A stretch of DNA of 64,000 nt. It comes from Xestospongia muta. Lineage: Eukaryota > Porifera > Demospongiae > Haplosclerida > Petrosiidae. The first letter of the stretch is position 1, and each line of letters begins with the position of its first letter. The notes under the pieces were generated by a model, which was not told the origin of the DNA, did no database searches, and was given only the letters and a program-made list of their open reading frames with translations. The stretch spans positions 25,850,745 to 25,914,744 of the forward strand of contig OY848917.1 of the NCBI GenBank assembly GCA_963693285.1, given 5' to 3'. This document shows, one piece after another, positions 24,632-37,035 of the stretch. The translations under genes and the position numbers were made by a program.

Positions 24632-26294
24632 GTATGTATGCATGTATGTATGTATGTATTTACCTAGTGTAATAGCTTGAGTAGGTGTGGTTATAAGAGA
24701 TAAAGTGTCGATGAAGGAAGAAATATCAGCAAGTGAAATTCTTGCTGAGAATAGCATACTATTCATTGATGGCTGAGGAGTTTCACTATTAGTTTCTGAA
24801 GATAAAATGATATTAGTAAGAAACATGTTAAGTGAACGGATTCAAATGTTGTAGTTAAAAAATAAATTAAAATTGACCTTTCACTTATTTTCATTATTTA
24901 TATGTCATTACAATGCCTTTAAAAGAGACAAGGTTATGTTACATCATTTAACATAATCATGAGCTGCATTAAATGCATGCAATCTGATGCATACAGCATT
25001 ATTGATATGTCACGGAAAGATGAATTTTACATCAAAACTATGATATGATTTAGTCAATAACTTTATTTTTCAATCATAACCAATAGTTGTTATGTTAGCA
25101 TTTATATACAGTTATTTGTTTATTAAGTCATTTTTACAAAGGACTTTAAACAAAAAAACATTGATGTTCACATATTTTGCATTGACTGCCATCCATTCTT
25201 TCTGTCAGAGTAAAAACTGCTATTAGTTAAAACAGTAAACTGTATGAATGGGGCCATAATTTAAAACATTACTAAACTCTAAAGCATATTGAATACACAT
25301 TGTATTGACCTCTAAAGGATATTGGCACTTCTAACAAAAAAAGCATAAGCATCATAAATGTTTTAAAAGAGTAATTCCCATTCACTAATTACACCTTCTA
25401 GAACTTCACACATTATATAAAAAGAAAAGAGCTTGTTAAGTGGTGTTTGGATTTATTATAAATAATAAATTTTTGATTTATTGTTTTCTCTAATATTTAT
25501 TAAGTGTTACCTTCATTTAGATTATAGACTACATTTGACCATACAGATGATGGATAATTAAAGCAGTCAACGTCAGTAACTCTTGATGTTCTAGATAATG
25601 GATGATTTGCAAACTTGTTATGTCCAGCACTATAGCCAATTGCTGCATTGTTCCTAGTCCATTGCAGAAGATCACATTTATAAGTAAATATAGCATAAGA
25701 AGTTGATCCTTGAGATGCTATCACAACCTGAAATGTGTTTGTCTATGAAGAAAGAGTGCATGATGATACATTTGGAAAAAATATAGAATAATTTACTTGA
25801 GCACAATAGCTATTTCCATATGGACAGACATTTGTCCACTTTGCTACAAAAACCCAATCTAAGTCTAAATCAACACCTTGGTTTAGCTTCAAGAACCCTT
25901 CTACTTTATTGATGATAATTGATGTACTTGCTGAAGTGACAATCCCATACTCAACTATTCCTGTATTTGTCAATATGATATCATCCCAAAATGGAGCCAT
26001 CACTACTGCAAATGGAAGCGGGAATGATGTTGGTAAAAAGCTTGTGAATGATGTTCCAAAACTAAGTAGACCATTAGAGCTTATCTACATCAAAGTAAAA
26101 GCTAATATTATACTATAATAGACAACAAATAAACCTTACATATAAAGTATGATAAGTGCTTCTTCCAAAAATAAATAAAGAAGGAAGTCCAACAGCTCTA
26201 GTACCATCATCAATATTACTAAATACGTTAGCTTGTAAGCCAAGATCAAGGAAAGTTAAATATTTGGAACTCATTCCAGATCCAGAGACAAAGT
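22864..26294 (-). CDS. NIDO / Ser-Thr-rich / somatomedin B secreted protein (5' end unresolved)
   Basis: Minus-strand exons: 26140-26294, 25797-26084 and 25511-25742 (one NIDO domain), 24664-24795 and 24361-24492 (two 44-codon Ser/Thr-rich exons), 23075-23113 (Pro/Thr linker), 22864-23018 (somatomedin B, TAG stop). All have GT-AG borders, fit in phase, and have no internal stop. The NIDO part shows SNGLLSFG, APFWDD and TFQVVIASQG..YAIFTYKCDLLQWT, typical of the nidogen-type extracellular domain. Somatomedin B keeps eight cysteines (CDENCH..NDCCSD). Linker and last exon are homologous to those of the IgGFc genes. No signal peptide exon was found upstream, where an inversion junction at about 29331 cuts the sequence. 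A further Ser/Thr exon (26677-26808) and another NIDO set may belong to the same transcript. Confidence 0.6.
23960..24030 (-). pseudogene. Relic of a Ser/Thr-rich exon
   Basis: Similar to the 3' half of the 132-bp Ser/Thr exons at 24361 and 26677. The last exon base before the donor differs and the acceptor end is lost. Probably skipped. Confidence 0.35.
24580..24660. repeat. TA/TATG microsatellite
   Basis: A long (AT)n tract followed by (ATGT)n, inside the intron between the two Ser/Thr exons. The same compound repeat adjoins the related exon at 27720, so exon and repeat were duplicated together. Confidence 0.85.
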
Positions 26295-26676
26295 CTAATC
26301 ATAAGTAGTTATAATAAAAATATATTTAATCATAATTATCATAGTGTTCACTATCTACAATAATGTTTTATAACTAAGTAAATAAAATAGGTAGATGTAT
26401 CAATATGAAAGGTCTGTCATGTTGTCATAAACTCTTTATGTCATATAATTTTTGAGTCTGTCCTAATTATTGAGTTTGTTGGTATTACATCAAGTAAAAA
26501 TAGTAAATTTTAAATTTATATTTTAACATGTATGTGATTAGAAAAAACATTATTGGTTCACTTATTAACTAAATGTTACTGTACTAATAATGAACATTTG
26601 GGTTCTTTTGGGCTTCAGTTATCATCATAAAGTTAAGATAGTCACTTGAGTATATGCTTATTTTAATAATATTTAC

Positions 26677-26907
26677 CTAGAGTAATAGTTGGAGTATGTG
26701 AGACTACAGTAGATGAAGTGTAAATTAAGGAAGAAAAGACAGCAAGTGATGTACTTTCTGGGAGTAGTAGACTGCTTGCTAATGGTTGAGGAGTTGTACT
26801 AATTATTTCTGGAGAGAGAATAAAATTACTTGAAGATGAACACCTTTCTACCTTGTAAAAAGTTAAAGCATTGTCTATCCAATTATATTAATTATATTAT
26901 GTTGTAT

Positions 26908-26940
<33 letters not shown>

Positions 26941-27612
26941 GTAGTCCTTTCTCATTCATGACTAATTAGCTAATCAATGATGAATATGATTTGAAAATTA
27001 ATTAATTCATTACAAATCAATAGATCAATCCATAATTATACAGAGTCAGTTATCAAATCATAACTGGCTCATGGATAACAGTCATACAATGTACTTTAAT
27101 TATTGAATGTTATTTTCATTAACTATTTTCAACAGCTTATTCTAGCATTTAACTATAATAGCTAGACTAGGACACATGTCTCATCATCCCACACTGTTCA
27201 ATGATTGCTACAACAATCCTAGCTTTTATTGACCATTTTTGTGAAAATGAAAATAAAATTTGAGAATAAAATGTTGAAAAACATTATTTGCAGATTAAAA
27301 AGAAATAAATTTTTAACAAATCTTTATTTAAACCTTATGGCAGAATTAGAATATATATATATATATATATATGCGTACAACACTATAACAGGATGAATGG
27401 ATGAATACATTAGGAATGAATTCACCAAACTTTAATCTAGTCTTAGTTAGAAGAGAATACCAGACATAATCAGGGTAGGGGTTTTTGAAGCTTGTTCATA
27501 GTGGTTGTAGGATAGGAAAAGAAGTATATATATATTCATATTAGTAAGTAACATGTTAACAGATTCCAATCTTGTAGTTAAAATAAATTAAATTGTCCTT
27601 TCACTTACTTTC

Positions 27613-27695
<83 letters not shown>

Positions 27696-29331
27696 GTATG
27701 TATGTATGTATGTATTTACCTAGTGTAATAGCTTGAGTAGGTGTGGTTATAAGAGATGAAGTGTCGATGAAGGAAGAAATATCAGCAAGTGAAATTCTTG
27801 CTGAGAATAACACACTATTCATTGATAACTGAGGAATTTCACTATTAGTTTCTGAAGATAAAATGATATTAGTAAGTAACATGTTAAGTGAACAGATTCA
27901 AATGTTGTAGTTAAAAAATAAATTAAAATTGACCTTTCACATATTTTCATTATTTATATGTCATTACAATGCTTTTAAAAGAGGCAAGGTTATGTTACAT
28001 CATTTAACATAATAATGAGGCAGAGAGCTGCATTAAATGCATGTAATCTGATGCATACAGCATTATTGATATTTCACGGAAAGGTGAATTTTACATCAAA
28101 ACTATGATATGATTTGCTCAATAACTTTATTTTTTAATCATAACCAATAGTCGTTATGATAGCATTTATATACAATTATTTGTTTATTAAGTCGTTTTTA
28201 CAAAGGACTTTAAACAAAAGAACATTGATGTTCACATATTTTTGCATTGATTGCCATCCATTCTTTCTGTCAGAGAAAAAACTCCTATTACTTAAAACAG
28301 TAAACTGTATGAATGGGGCCATAATACAAAACATTACTAAACTCTAAAGCATATTGAATACACATTGTATTGACCTCTAAAGGATATTGGCACTTCTAAC
28401 AAAAAAAGCATAAGCATCATAAGTGTTTTTAAAGAGTACTTCCCATTCACTAATTACTCCTTCTAGAATTTCACACATTATATAAAAAGAAAAGAGCTTG
28501 TTATGTGGTGTTTGGATTTATTATAAATAATAAATTTTTGATTTATTGTTTTCTCTAATATTTATTAAGTGTTACCTTCATTTAGATTATACACTACATT
28601 TGACCATACAGATGATGGATAATTAAAGCAGTCAATGTCAGTAACTCTTGATGTTCTAGGTAATGGATGATTTGCAAACTTGTTATGTCCAGCACTATAA
28701 CTAATTGCTGCATTTTTACTAGTCCATTGCAGAAGATCACATTTATAAGTAAATATAGCATAAGAAGTTGATCCTTGAGATGCTATCACAACCTGAAATG
28801 TGTTTGTCTATGAAGAAAGAGTGCATGATGATACATTTGGAAAAAATATAGAATAATTTACTTGAGCACAATAGCTATTTCCATATGGACAGACATTTGT
28901 CCACTTTGCTACAAAAACCCAATCTAAGTCTAAATCAACACCTTGGTTTAGCTTCAAGAATCCTTCTACTTCATTAATGATATTTGATGTACTTGTTGAA
29001 GTGACAATCACATATTCAACTATTCCTGTATTTGTCAATATGATATCATCCCAAAATGGCACTATCACTACTGTAGATATGATTGGAAATAATGTTGGTG
29101 AAAAGCTTGTAAATGGTGTTCCAAAACTAAGTAGACCATTAGAGCTTATCTACATCAAAGTAAAACTAATATCATACCACAATAGACAACAACTAAACCT
29201 TACATATAAAGTATGGTAAGTGCTTCTTCCAATATTAAATGAAGAAAGAAGTCCAACAAATATAGTACCATCATCAATATTACTAAATATGTTAGTTTGT
29301 AAGCCAAGATCAAGGAAGTTAAATATTTAGA
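26677..29331 (-). pseudogene. Upstream NIDO set with Ser/Thr exons, 5' truncated and frameshifted
   Basis: Minus-strand exons: 29204-29331 (first NIDO exon, cut at its 5' end and with a 1-bp deletion after the KYL segment), 28862-29149 and 28576-28807 (rest of the NIDO domain, open), 27720-27851 and 26677-26808 (Ser/Thr-rich, 132 bp each, open). Sizes of the intact exons equal those of the downstream NIDO set. Phases would let these exons splice onto the gene ending at 22864, giving a two-NIDO protein. The damaged first exon and the inversion junction at 29331 make a working 5' end unlikely. Confidence 0.55.
27618..27716. repeat. TA microsatellite with TATG tail
   Basis: Long (AT)n with one AAATA interruption, then (ATGT)n, directly before the splice donor of the Ser/Thr exon at 27720. 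Confidence 0.85.
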
Positions 29332-29333
29332 AC

Positions 29334-30366
29334 ATCATACCCATCTCATCTGCAGTAGTAATAGCTCCATTTTGGGATGATATCATATTAACAAATACAG
29401 GAATAGTTCAGTATGGGATTGTCACTTCAACTAATAGATCAAGTGTCATCAATGAAGCGGAGACATTCTTGGAATTAAGTCAAAATATTGATTTGGAAAT
29501 AGATTGGGTTTTTGTAGCAAAGTGGGAAAATGTCTGTTCATTTGGAAACAGCAATTGTGCTCAGGTATAGTATTAAATGCTATTTTAAAACATTTGTTAT
29601 GATTCTTTCATTACAGAAGAACACATTCTGAAAAATGTCTGTCCATATGGAAACAACAATTGTATTCGGGTGAATTATTCTATACTTTTACATGCGTATT
29701 ACTACTTTTATTTATAGACAAACACATTTCAGGTTGTGGTTGCATCACAAGGATCAACATCTTATGCTATATTTACATATAAATGTGATCTTCTGCAATG
29801 GACTAGTAAAAATGCAGCAATTGGTTATAGTGCTGGACATAACAATTTTGCAAATCATCCATTATCTAGAACATCAAAAGTTACAGACATTGACTACCTT
29901 AATTATCCATCATCTGTATGGTCAAATGTGGTTTATAATCTAACTGAAGGTACAACTTAATAATTATTAGAAAAAATAATTAATCGAGCATGCAATGTTA
30001 TGAACAATCTTCAAAACTCCTACCATGATTATGTCCAGTTGATTGTTATAGCTAAGGCAAGATTAGTGTGTACTCAATTCATTCCTACACGTATCCATCG
30101 ATTCTTCCTGTTCATCAATATAATCAAAAGTGTTGTTTGCATATGCATTTGTTTATTAGCATCTTATTGATAAATAATGCACTTTCTGTTTAGTAAATAA
30201 TTCCACTTGTTGTGTTTATTATTCTTTAATATTGCAATATATTTGTTGTTGTAGTGTTATTCCGTTGTCATTCCTAGATAATGAGGTCTACCTTGCTCAA
30301 ATGATATATATACATATACATTTCCATACATACACACACACATAAATACATACATACATACATACA

Positions 30367-30435
<69 letters not shown>

Positions 30436-31345
30436 AAAGTAAGCAAGAAAGTGAAAATAAAATGTGTAAGACAATATTGAATGTGTTCACTTAACATGTA
30501 ATTAATGAATTATTATATTTTCAATTTCAGTATCAAACAGTGGATTTCCTCAACCATCAAGAAGTAGTCTACTATTTTCGGGAAGTACATCACTTGTTTC
30601 CTCAATAGATACTTCATCTACTATAGTAATACCTACTCAAACTACTCTAGGTAAATTTATGTATAATATTGAAGTAATTGGTGTCAAAACCCAAAACAAC
30701 TATATCCTCATTGCAACAAGTATAATAACATTTACATGAGATTAATAAGTGAGCTAATGTCAAAAAGGAAATTATCTTTTACCTAACTAAATACGCTTTG
30801 AAATTTAAATTAAAATTAGTTTGCTAATTATTGTTCAGAAATGTTAACATAACTAAACAAAAATTTTGTATGACTTTAAAATATTTTGACAACATAACTG
30901 ACTTACACATTGACAGTCCTACCTTATCATATTAGTTGCTATTATTAGAAATAAAACTGATTATATCTTTTAATATCACTGCTTATGATTAATTTTATTC
31001 TATAATAGAAATTGTCTCTGGATCTGGAATGAATTCTAAATATTTAGTTTTCCTTGATCTTGGCTTACAAACTAACATATTTTGTAATATTGATGATGGT
31101 ACTAGATTTGTTGGACTTCCTTCTTCATTTAATATTGGAAGAAGTACTTACCATACTTTATATGTAAGATTTAGTTGTTATCTATTGTGGTATGATATTA
31201 GCTTTTACCTTGTGTAGATAAGCTCTAATGGTCTACTTAGTTTTGGGACATCATTCACAAACTTTTTACCAACATCATCCCCGTTATCATCTGTAGTAAT
31301 AATAGCTCCATTTTGGGATGATATCATATTGACAAATACAGACTC
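29334..31345 (+). pseudogene. NIDO / Ser-Thr exon / partial NIDO, plus strand
   Basis: Plus-strand pieces: 29334-29564 (second NIDO exon, missing its start), 29718-29949 (third NIDO exon, open), 30531-30650 (Ser/Thr exon, 40 codons), 31009-31163 (first exon of another NIDO domain, intact borders), 31218 to about 31345 (second exon, cut after DDIILTNT). About 29600-29680 holds an extra partial copy of the second exon's end. The first piece begins where the minus-strand set ends, so the two are head to head at an inversion junction. Neither end is complete; probably non-functional. Confidence 0.6.
30299..30432. repeat. TACA and TA microsatellite
   Basis: (CATA)n followed by (TA)n between NIDO and Ser/Thr exons. 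Reading frames across it (YIYIY, MYVCMYVC) are low-complexity artefacts. Confidence 0.9.
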
Positions 31346-31417
31346 TGGTTCTTACTTATGGTTTGATATTAAAAGTTAATCAAATAGTTATTTGAATTGA
31401 ACTATGTAAATACTTCA

Positions 31418-32284
31418 CTGTTGAAATGCGAAATCTTATATGATTCTGAATGCCTATGTAATATAGATGCTGTCTTGCATTAACTGGTAACATGCTCAAT
31501 ATCTCAAACTAACAGCAAATTAAAAAAAATTGTTCTGTTTTGTTTTAAGGTTCTGTGAGGTTGATTTATCTACCATAGGTTTAATTATAACTGACTACAA
31601 TTAAAAGAAATGGTCAAAACATACAAACTTATTGATGACATGTATATATATATATGTAACTACTTCTTCTCCTATCCTACAACCACAATTTTATCAAAAC
31701 CCAAAACAACTATATCCTCATTACAACAAGTATAATAACATTTACACGAGATTAATAAGTGAGCTAATGTCAAAAAGGAAATTATCTTTTACCTGACTAA
31801 ATACGCTTTGAAATTTAAATTAAAATGAATTAATACAATATGATGTTTTCGTAATGATTTCATAAGAAGCTCTCAGGCATATTTGAACACCTACTTGCCA
31901 TAATCAAGCCTCTTTTTCTAACTATTGAGACATCAACATTTTAAAGTAGAAACAGGGAATAATCAAATTGTTTCTTTTCTTCTTCTTTTGTTGTTTAAAT
32001 GCTAGCATAAAATTGTCGTTGTAGGATAGGAAAAGAAGTAGTTACATATATATATATACATATCATTAATAAGTTTGTATGTTTTGACCATTTCTTTCTA
32101 TTGTAGTCAGTTATAATTAAACATATGGTAGATAAAATCAACCTCACAGAACCTTAAAACAAAACAGAACAATTTTTTTAATTTGCTGTTAGTTTGAGAT
32201 ATTGAGCATGTTACCACTTAATGCAAGACAGCATCTATATTACATAGGCATTCAGAATCATATAAGATTTTGCATTTCAACAGT
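31418..32284. repeat. Inverted repeat with about 270-bp arms
   Basis: Arms 31418-31690 and 32025-32284 are near-perfect reverse complements. The roughly 335-bp spacer includes a segment (about 31693-31815) that is a direct copy of 30685-30810. A GTAGGATAGGAAAAGAAGTA motif at the inner arm end also occurs at about 27508, hinting at a repeat terminus. No coding capacity. Confidence 0.8.
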
Positions 32285-33519
32285 CTACTAAAAAATCTCC
32301 ACATTAATTTTTTAACTTTTCGAGAAACAGGACTTGACCTCTGCAGCTTGAAAATTCTTTTGCGAGTTTTAAGCTTTCGTTCTTTTTGACGATGTTCTTG
32401 ATACTACTGTTGTATTTCTATTCATTGCTAAACATTGGTAGCTGCTAACGCTTCGCTTGCCAAGCTATATCAGTTCAAAACAACAGGCAGTGCAGACACA
32501 CACATGCACACAAACACACACACACACACACTGACAGACTACAGTACCCTTGCTTTGCGACCACGCACAGCGAGGTTAATAACTAATTCAGTAGTGAGGG
32601 TTCTATACATATATATTTTATATATATGACTCATAGTTACTGGTCTTTGAAATAAATCCTTCCCTAGAAACATATACTGTTTTGATTATTACTTACTATG
32701 GAAGTTCACAGTTTATATGGTTAAATGTAAACTTCTCAAATAGTGCATGTGTGTAGCATGTACTTTAAGTTCTTTTATAACAGATCTTACACATCTAAAA
32801 TAACAAAGCAAGATTTCATAATAACAGTTCTAACACACAAGCCTAGTATCCAGAATATTATATTCATAATCAGGACATGCATCATTTGTTAATAAACTCA
32901 ATACATTACTCTCAATTAGTATTTTTTAAAAAAATAAATTGTGATACTTAACATATTATATACAAATGTGGATTGTGAACTAACATCACTTGGATACTTC
33001 TGCGCACATTGAGAGTTCACATTGAGAGTTCAAATATACACTATTTATTTTCATTGATATAGGACTTGTTATCATAAATTTTTAAGAAAGAAATTCCAGA
33101 CATTTTATCATTGGAGGTATAGATTTACTACACCCTATGACGTTTTTTACTTGTTACAACTAAAAGAATTGTTAAATCAGGATAGTGCCTTGTTCACTGT
33201 CTCTTAGATATAAGCCACTTTAATGATCCTTATCTATCCACTATATGTCTCTTAGAGTAGGTTGTTTGTCACTATGATGTTTTGATTGCTAAGTTAACAC
33301 TTGACACTGATAGTTGCAAAGGACACTTGACACTTCACTAACACCTTCTGAAAAGAAACTAGGGAGTGCATTCTAATAACAATAAAATAGTGGCAATTCT
33401 TACACTATTACACAGAAACACGGTGCATCTATTAGAACACTTTTGTTTAACTAATAGGATGTTAAAAAGAATTTTTAATAGCTCTCATTTTTATTTACAG
33501 GACTGTCAAGTATCAATCA

Positions 33520-33567
<48 letters not shown>
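33520..33567. repeat. TA microsatellite
   Basis: Uninterrupted (TA)n at the end of a dispersed repeat copy. Confidence 0.9.
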
Positions 33568-34133
33568 TGCACCGCGCGCTCCGTACATTTTTAATGAGAG
33601 GAAACATTCGTCTCGTTTCTCAGTGCTCGCGTACAGAAGGGGTTCAGATTTGATGTCAAATGAACGGTAAACCTTCGTTTAACAATATTATATCAAAAAA
33701 GAAATTTCCATAAAATTTTTATTTTATTATGTTTTTGCGTATACTGAAAATGTACCGAATTCGCAAAATGACTGATTTTCTCATATTGGGTCACATATAG
33801 TGGATTTTGTAGTCACATAACCTATGTGTTGCATGTCGGTCATTAGAGAAATTCAAGGTTCTTATAATAACTATCACTGAAACCTTATTTATAATGTGGA
33901 CATGATAATTAAATTGATTGGTTAAAGTATGTGTCAGCAATCTATGTTTGCATTAATAATTGGTCACACACATCATGTACAACAATAGAATAAAATAATA
34001 TAAAATGCACAAAACCACATTTTAATATACTATGTGGTTCTAAACAATTCTAAGACCAGATCACACAGTTTGCCTTGCCAAATGTCACTGAACACATATA
34101 TTATAGTAATATTTTTAGATATTTAAAACCTTT

Positions 34134-35803
34134 TCATTGTTTAAGAAACTTACTGTCAATGTATAAAAGACAGTTTGGAGAAGTGTCTTGTAAACTAATA
34201 GGCAGATCATTAAAGTTTAGTACATCTTTTAAACAATTTTCTGTTAGTTTGTCCATTATCTCAGATGGAGTCAGTAGTGGTTTTTCCTGTAAGTATAGTG
34301 CTATTGCTCCACTAACTAAAGGAGCAGCCATTGATGTTCCAGACTCTGTTCTTATACATGTACATTCATCACACCTGTAATCAGCTGCTATTACATCTGA
34401 GCCTGGAGCAAATATGTCAACACAAGAGCCACCATTTGTGAAGGAACACACATCATCACCTCGAACAGAGCTAGCAACAGTAATAACACCTGGTGCACTA
34501 CCAGGACTGTAATCACAGGCATCATCTCCATCATTGCCAGCAGCTGCAACAATTGGGATTCCCATATTAACAATATTGCTCGACACATTGTTAACTGAAC
34601 TAGTATATGGACCACCCAATGACATTGATATGAAAGCTGGACGACTAGTATTCTTATTGACAATATTCGATGCAGCAAAATTTAATCCATCTATAATAAC
34701 ACTCCAAGGTGCCGAAGCACTGCAGTCTAATACACGAACACTGTAACAGTTAGCTTTTTTGGCAACACCATAATGTTTTCCACAAGCAAGACTTGCTACA
34801 TGAGTTCCATGTCCATTACAATCTCTACCCATTTCACTAGTTTCATAATAGTTGTCGATTGGGTCATATCCAGCATATATGGCTCTATTACCATCAAATT
34901 CACAGTGATTATAATTAATACCTATATCAGAATTAACTTTACTACACATTCAACGTGCTCTTTTTACCTGTATCTAATATGTAGATGTCAACACCTTCTC
35001 CATCTCTTCCAGGTTCAAATATACCATCTAATACTGGACTGACTTGATCAATACGATCCAGTGCCCATGAAAGTGAAGCTTCAGCAAATGTCTCTTCTTC
35101 AACAAATTCAACATTGTCAAGATCTTTTATCTTAATAATAGATATAATTATAATTAAACATATGTATATAATATAATCAAATTCATAGCCATACATTTTG
35201 AATTGCTAAGGCTATAAATGAGTTGTTTATTTTTATAATGGCAAAGTACCATCACCTTTTATGTTTCAATATGATTCAGTTAGAATTAATATTGATTGAC
35301 AAGGATGTACTATTTAACATAGTGATAGTGATAAATTTAATGTAGTGATAGTGATAAATTTACATGAAACTCATTATAAGGTACATTCTAGTTGGCAGGT
35401 TTTACGACACAGTCACACATACAATTTATATCTCTATATATATACATGTATGTATATATATATATATATATATAAATATATATATATGTGTGTATATATA
35501 GTAAATATTTCTTTTAAGGACCACCTTATGTGCTTCATAAACTGACATCCTTGTGACAAACATTTTAACAAATGGACCGTCGATTTTGTAAATTTCAGAA
35601 CTTAAGGATTGAGTTCGAACTTTTTCAGCAATGGCTTCAAATGTCTCATGACTAGTATCAGGTGTCAGTACAACCATATATTGACCTGTTGTCTCTATTC
35701 CAGGAGCAGCACGAATAACTCGACGTGTCTGCACCGCAGCTACAAAGAGAAGAAGTAATATCAGAGCTTGGTTATGACTTGTACGAAAGTGCATATTTAG
35801 CAT
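34134..35803 (-). CDS. Proteinase K-like S8 serine protease, secreted (intact)
   Basis: Three exons on the minus strand, 35525-35803, 34968-35130 and 34134-34921, give exactly 410 codons including the stop (409 aa). Order: signal peptide (about residues 1-30, ALILLLLFVAAV), I9-type inhibitory propeptide (QYMVVLTPDTSHETFEAIAEK to IKDLDNVEFVEEE), S8 catalytic domain. The catalytic set is complete: Asp146 in ILDTG (end of exon 2), His185 in NGHGTH, oxyanion Asn277 in AAGNDG, Ser344 in SGTSMAAP. Several cysteines suggest disulphides, as expected outside the cell. The first ATG after the upstream stop is used; an in-frame GTG before it is ignored. A TATA-like box lies 32 nt upstream. This is the only intact member here; at least three decayed relatives flank the IgGFc copies. 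Likely role: extracellular proteolysis after propeptide removal. Confidence 0.85.
35430..35505. repeat. TA-rich microsatellite in S8 intron 1
   Basis: (TA)n with ATGT interruptions, within the intron between 35130 and 35525. Confidence 0.8.
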
Positions 35804-35834
35804 CACGACACTGTTTAGTTTGGCTAATTTCTAG

Positions 35835-35841
35835 CTTTATA
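35835..35841 (-). promoter_or_regulatory. TATA-like box of the intact S8 gene
   Basis: TATAAAG on the minus strand, 32 nt before the ATG at 35803. Spacing is identical in the two pseudogene copies that keep exon 1. Confidence 0.35.
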
Positions 35842-35943
35842 TGTACTATGTTGAACCACACCTCCAAATACGAATTAAACGATGACATGAATAGCAAAAA
35901 TATTCAATTCCTTTTGTACCATATAAGACATAGACACATGACA

Positions 35944-36955
35944 TAGTATAATGCTGGATGTGGTGTAGTACTGGTTACAGGATGTGAAGGTATGATGGTT
36001 GTGTCTGTATAAGAATAGTAACAAAAATTACAATTTTTATATCATGCAAGAAATAATAATCACATTAGTAATTGCATATAATTTCTATTTTATGCATGGA
36101 TTATTGGAAAAGACTACAATTTCAGAATTCTTAACTAAAATGTGATCTTAAAGAGAATTATGAAAGAGATATTATGCCATGGAATGAAATTATAAGATGA
36201 CATGTAATGATAAAGCACTTTAAAATTAACGACAGATTGTTATTTTTATAAAAATTCTAGACAACAATAATATTAATGATTTAAATTTTTAAGTGAAGTT
36301 TGTATAATAAAGTTTGTGAACACATGAAATGAGGAATTTAATTTTACTCAACATTAAATTTGTTCCCTTTTCACTACCTGGTCGTGCAGTGTGTCATGTA
36401 GTACCATAATTGTATTGCTGTATGTAACAATCAAAATATTGAATAAAATTAAATTATTTTTCCACCCACTCAATAGCTAACAAAGAATTTTGTCTGTAAG
36501 TGGCCTTTAGTCAGGTTCTTAGGTTTTTGTGTTAGAAAAGCTCTAGGTCGCAAGTAGGACTTGAAAAAAACGTTCCTTGATAGTGATAATATTAACAGCA
36601 CTCAGATAATTCGTTTCGGAAACCACACCTTTTGGCAATATGTCAAATATTGGTACAATTCCTTTTGGAGACCACACCCATTTTGCAATTATCAAACCAC
36701 TTATTATAGTATTAAATGAAATGGCATTCAAACTCTATTGCTTCTTTCCTGAAAAAAAAATCAAACAAAACCTCTAAATAGTCAGAGAATAAAACTGGTG
36801 TAATGTTTGATGGTTTTCACGTTAGGCGAGTTTTGGGTCACTTGTAGGATGTCAAAGAAAATAGAATCTATTATCTACTCATCTTATAATGTCTGTAATT
36901 TGTGTCGGCAAGAGTTACAAAAGCTAAAAAAGTTTTTAAAGCTTTAAAAAGTTAC
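35944..36955 (-). pseudogene. Relic of the IgGFc 3' region (repeat-exon end plus intron)
   Basis: About 35950-36000 matches the first units and acceptor side of the Ser/Thr repeat exon at 10030-10072, reduced to a fraction of one unit. Sequence up to about 36955 then follows the intron of copy 2 (10073-10990) with small changes. The rest of an IgGFc gene is absent upstream. Confidence 0.5.
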
Positions 36956-37035
36956 ATTTGTTGCAGCAGAAATGAATCCATCTATAATAATGTTTCGTGG
37001 TCAAAACCACTACAGTCTAATACATGAATACTCTA
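36955..37035 (-). pseudogene. S8 protease relic
   Basis: Minus-strand pieces matching the VLDCSA..IIDGLNFAA segment of the intact S8 gene, with frame breaks. Confidence 0.4.

Larger units (their letters stand above)
31346..34133. other. Non-coding stretch with inverted repeat and dispersed repeats
   Basis: Holds an inverted repeat (31418-32284), a CA microsatellite (about 32498-32532), a locally GC-richer patch (about 32330-32600) of unknown origin, and dispersed repeat sequence (about 32640-33525) ending in a TA run (33520-33567). A GC-richer segment follows at about 33570-33640. No gene supported. Confidence 0.55.

Noticed and set aside
30257..30497. Three overlapping frames with YIYIY and MYVCMYVC runs
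   Set aside because: Translations of TA and TATG microsatellites.
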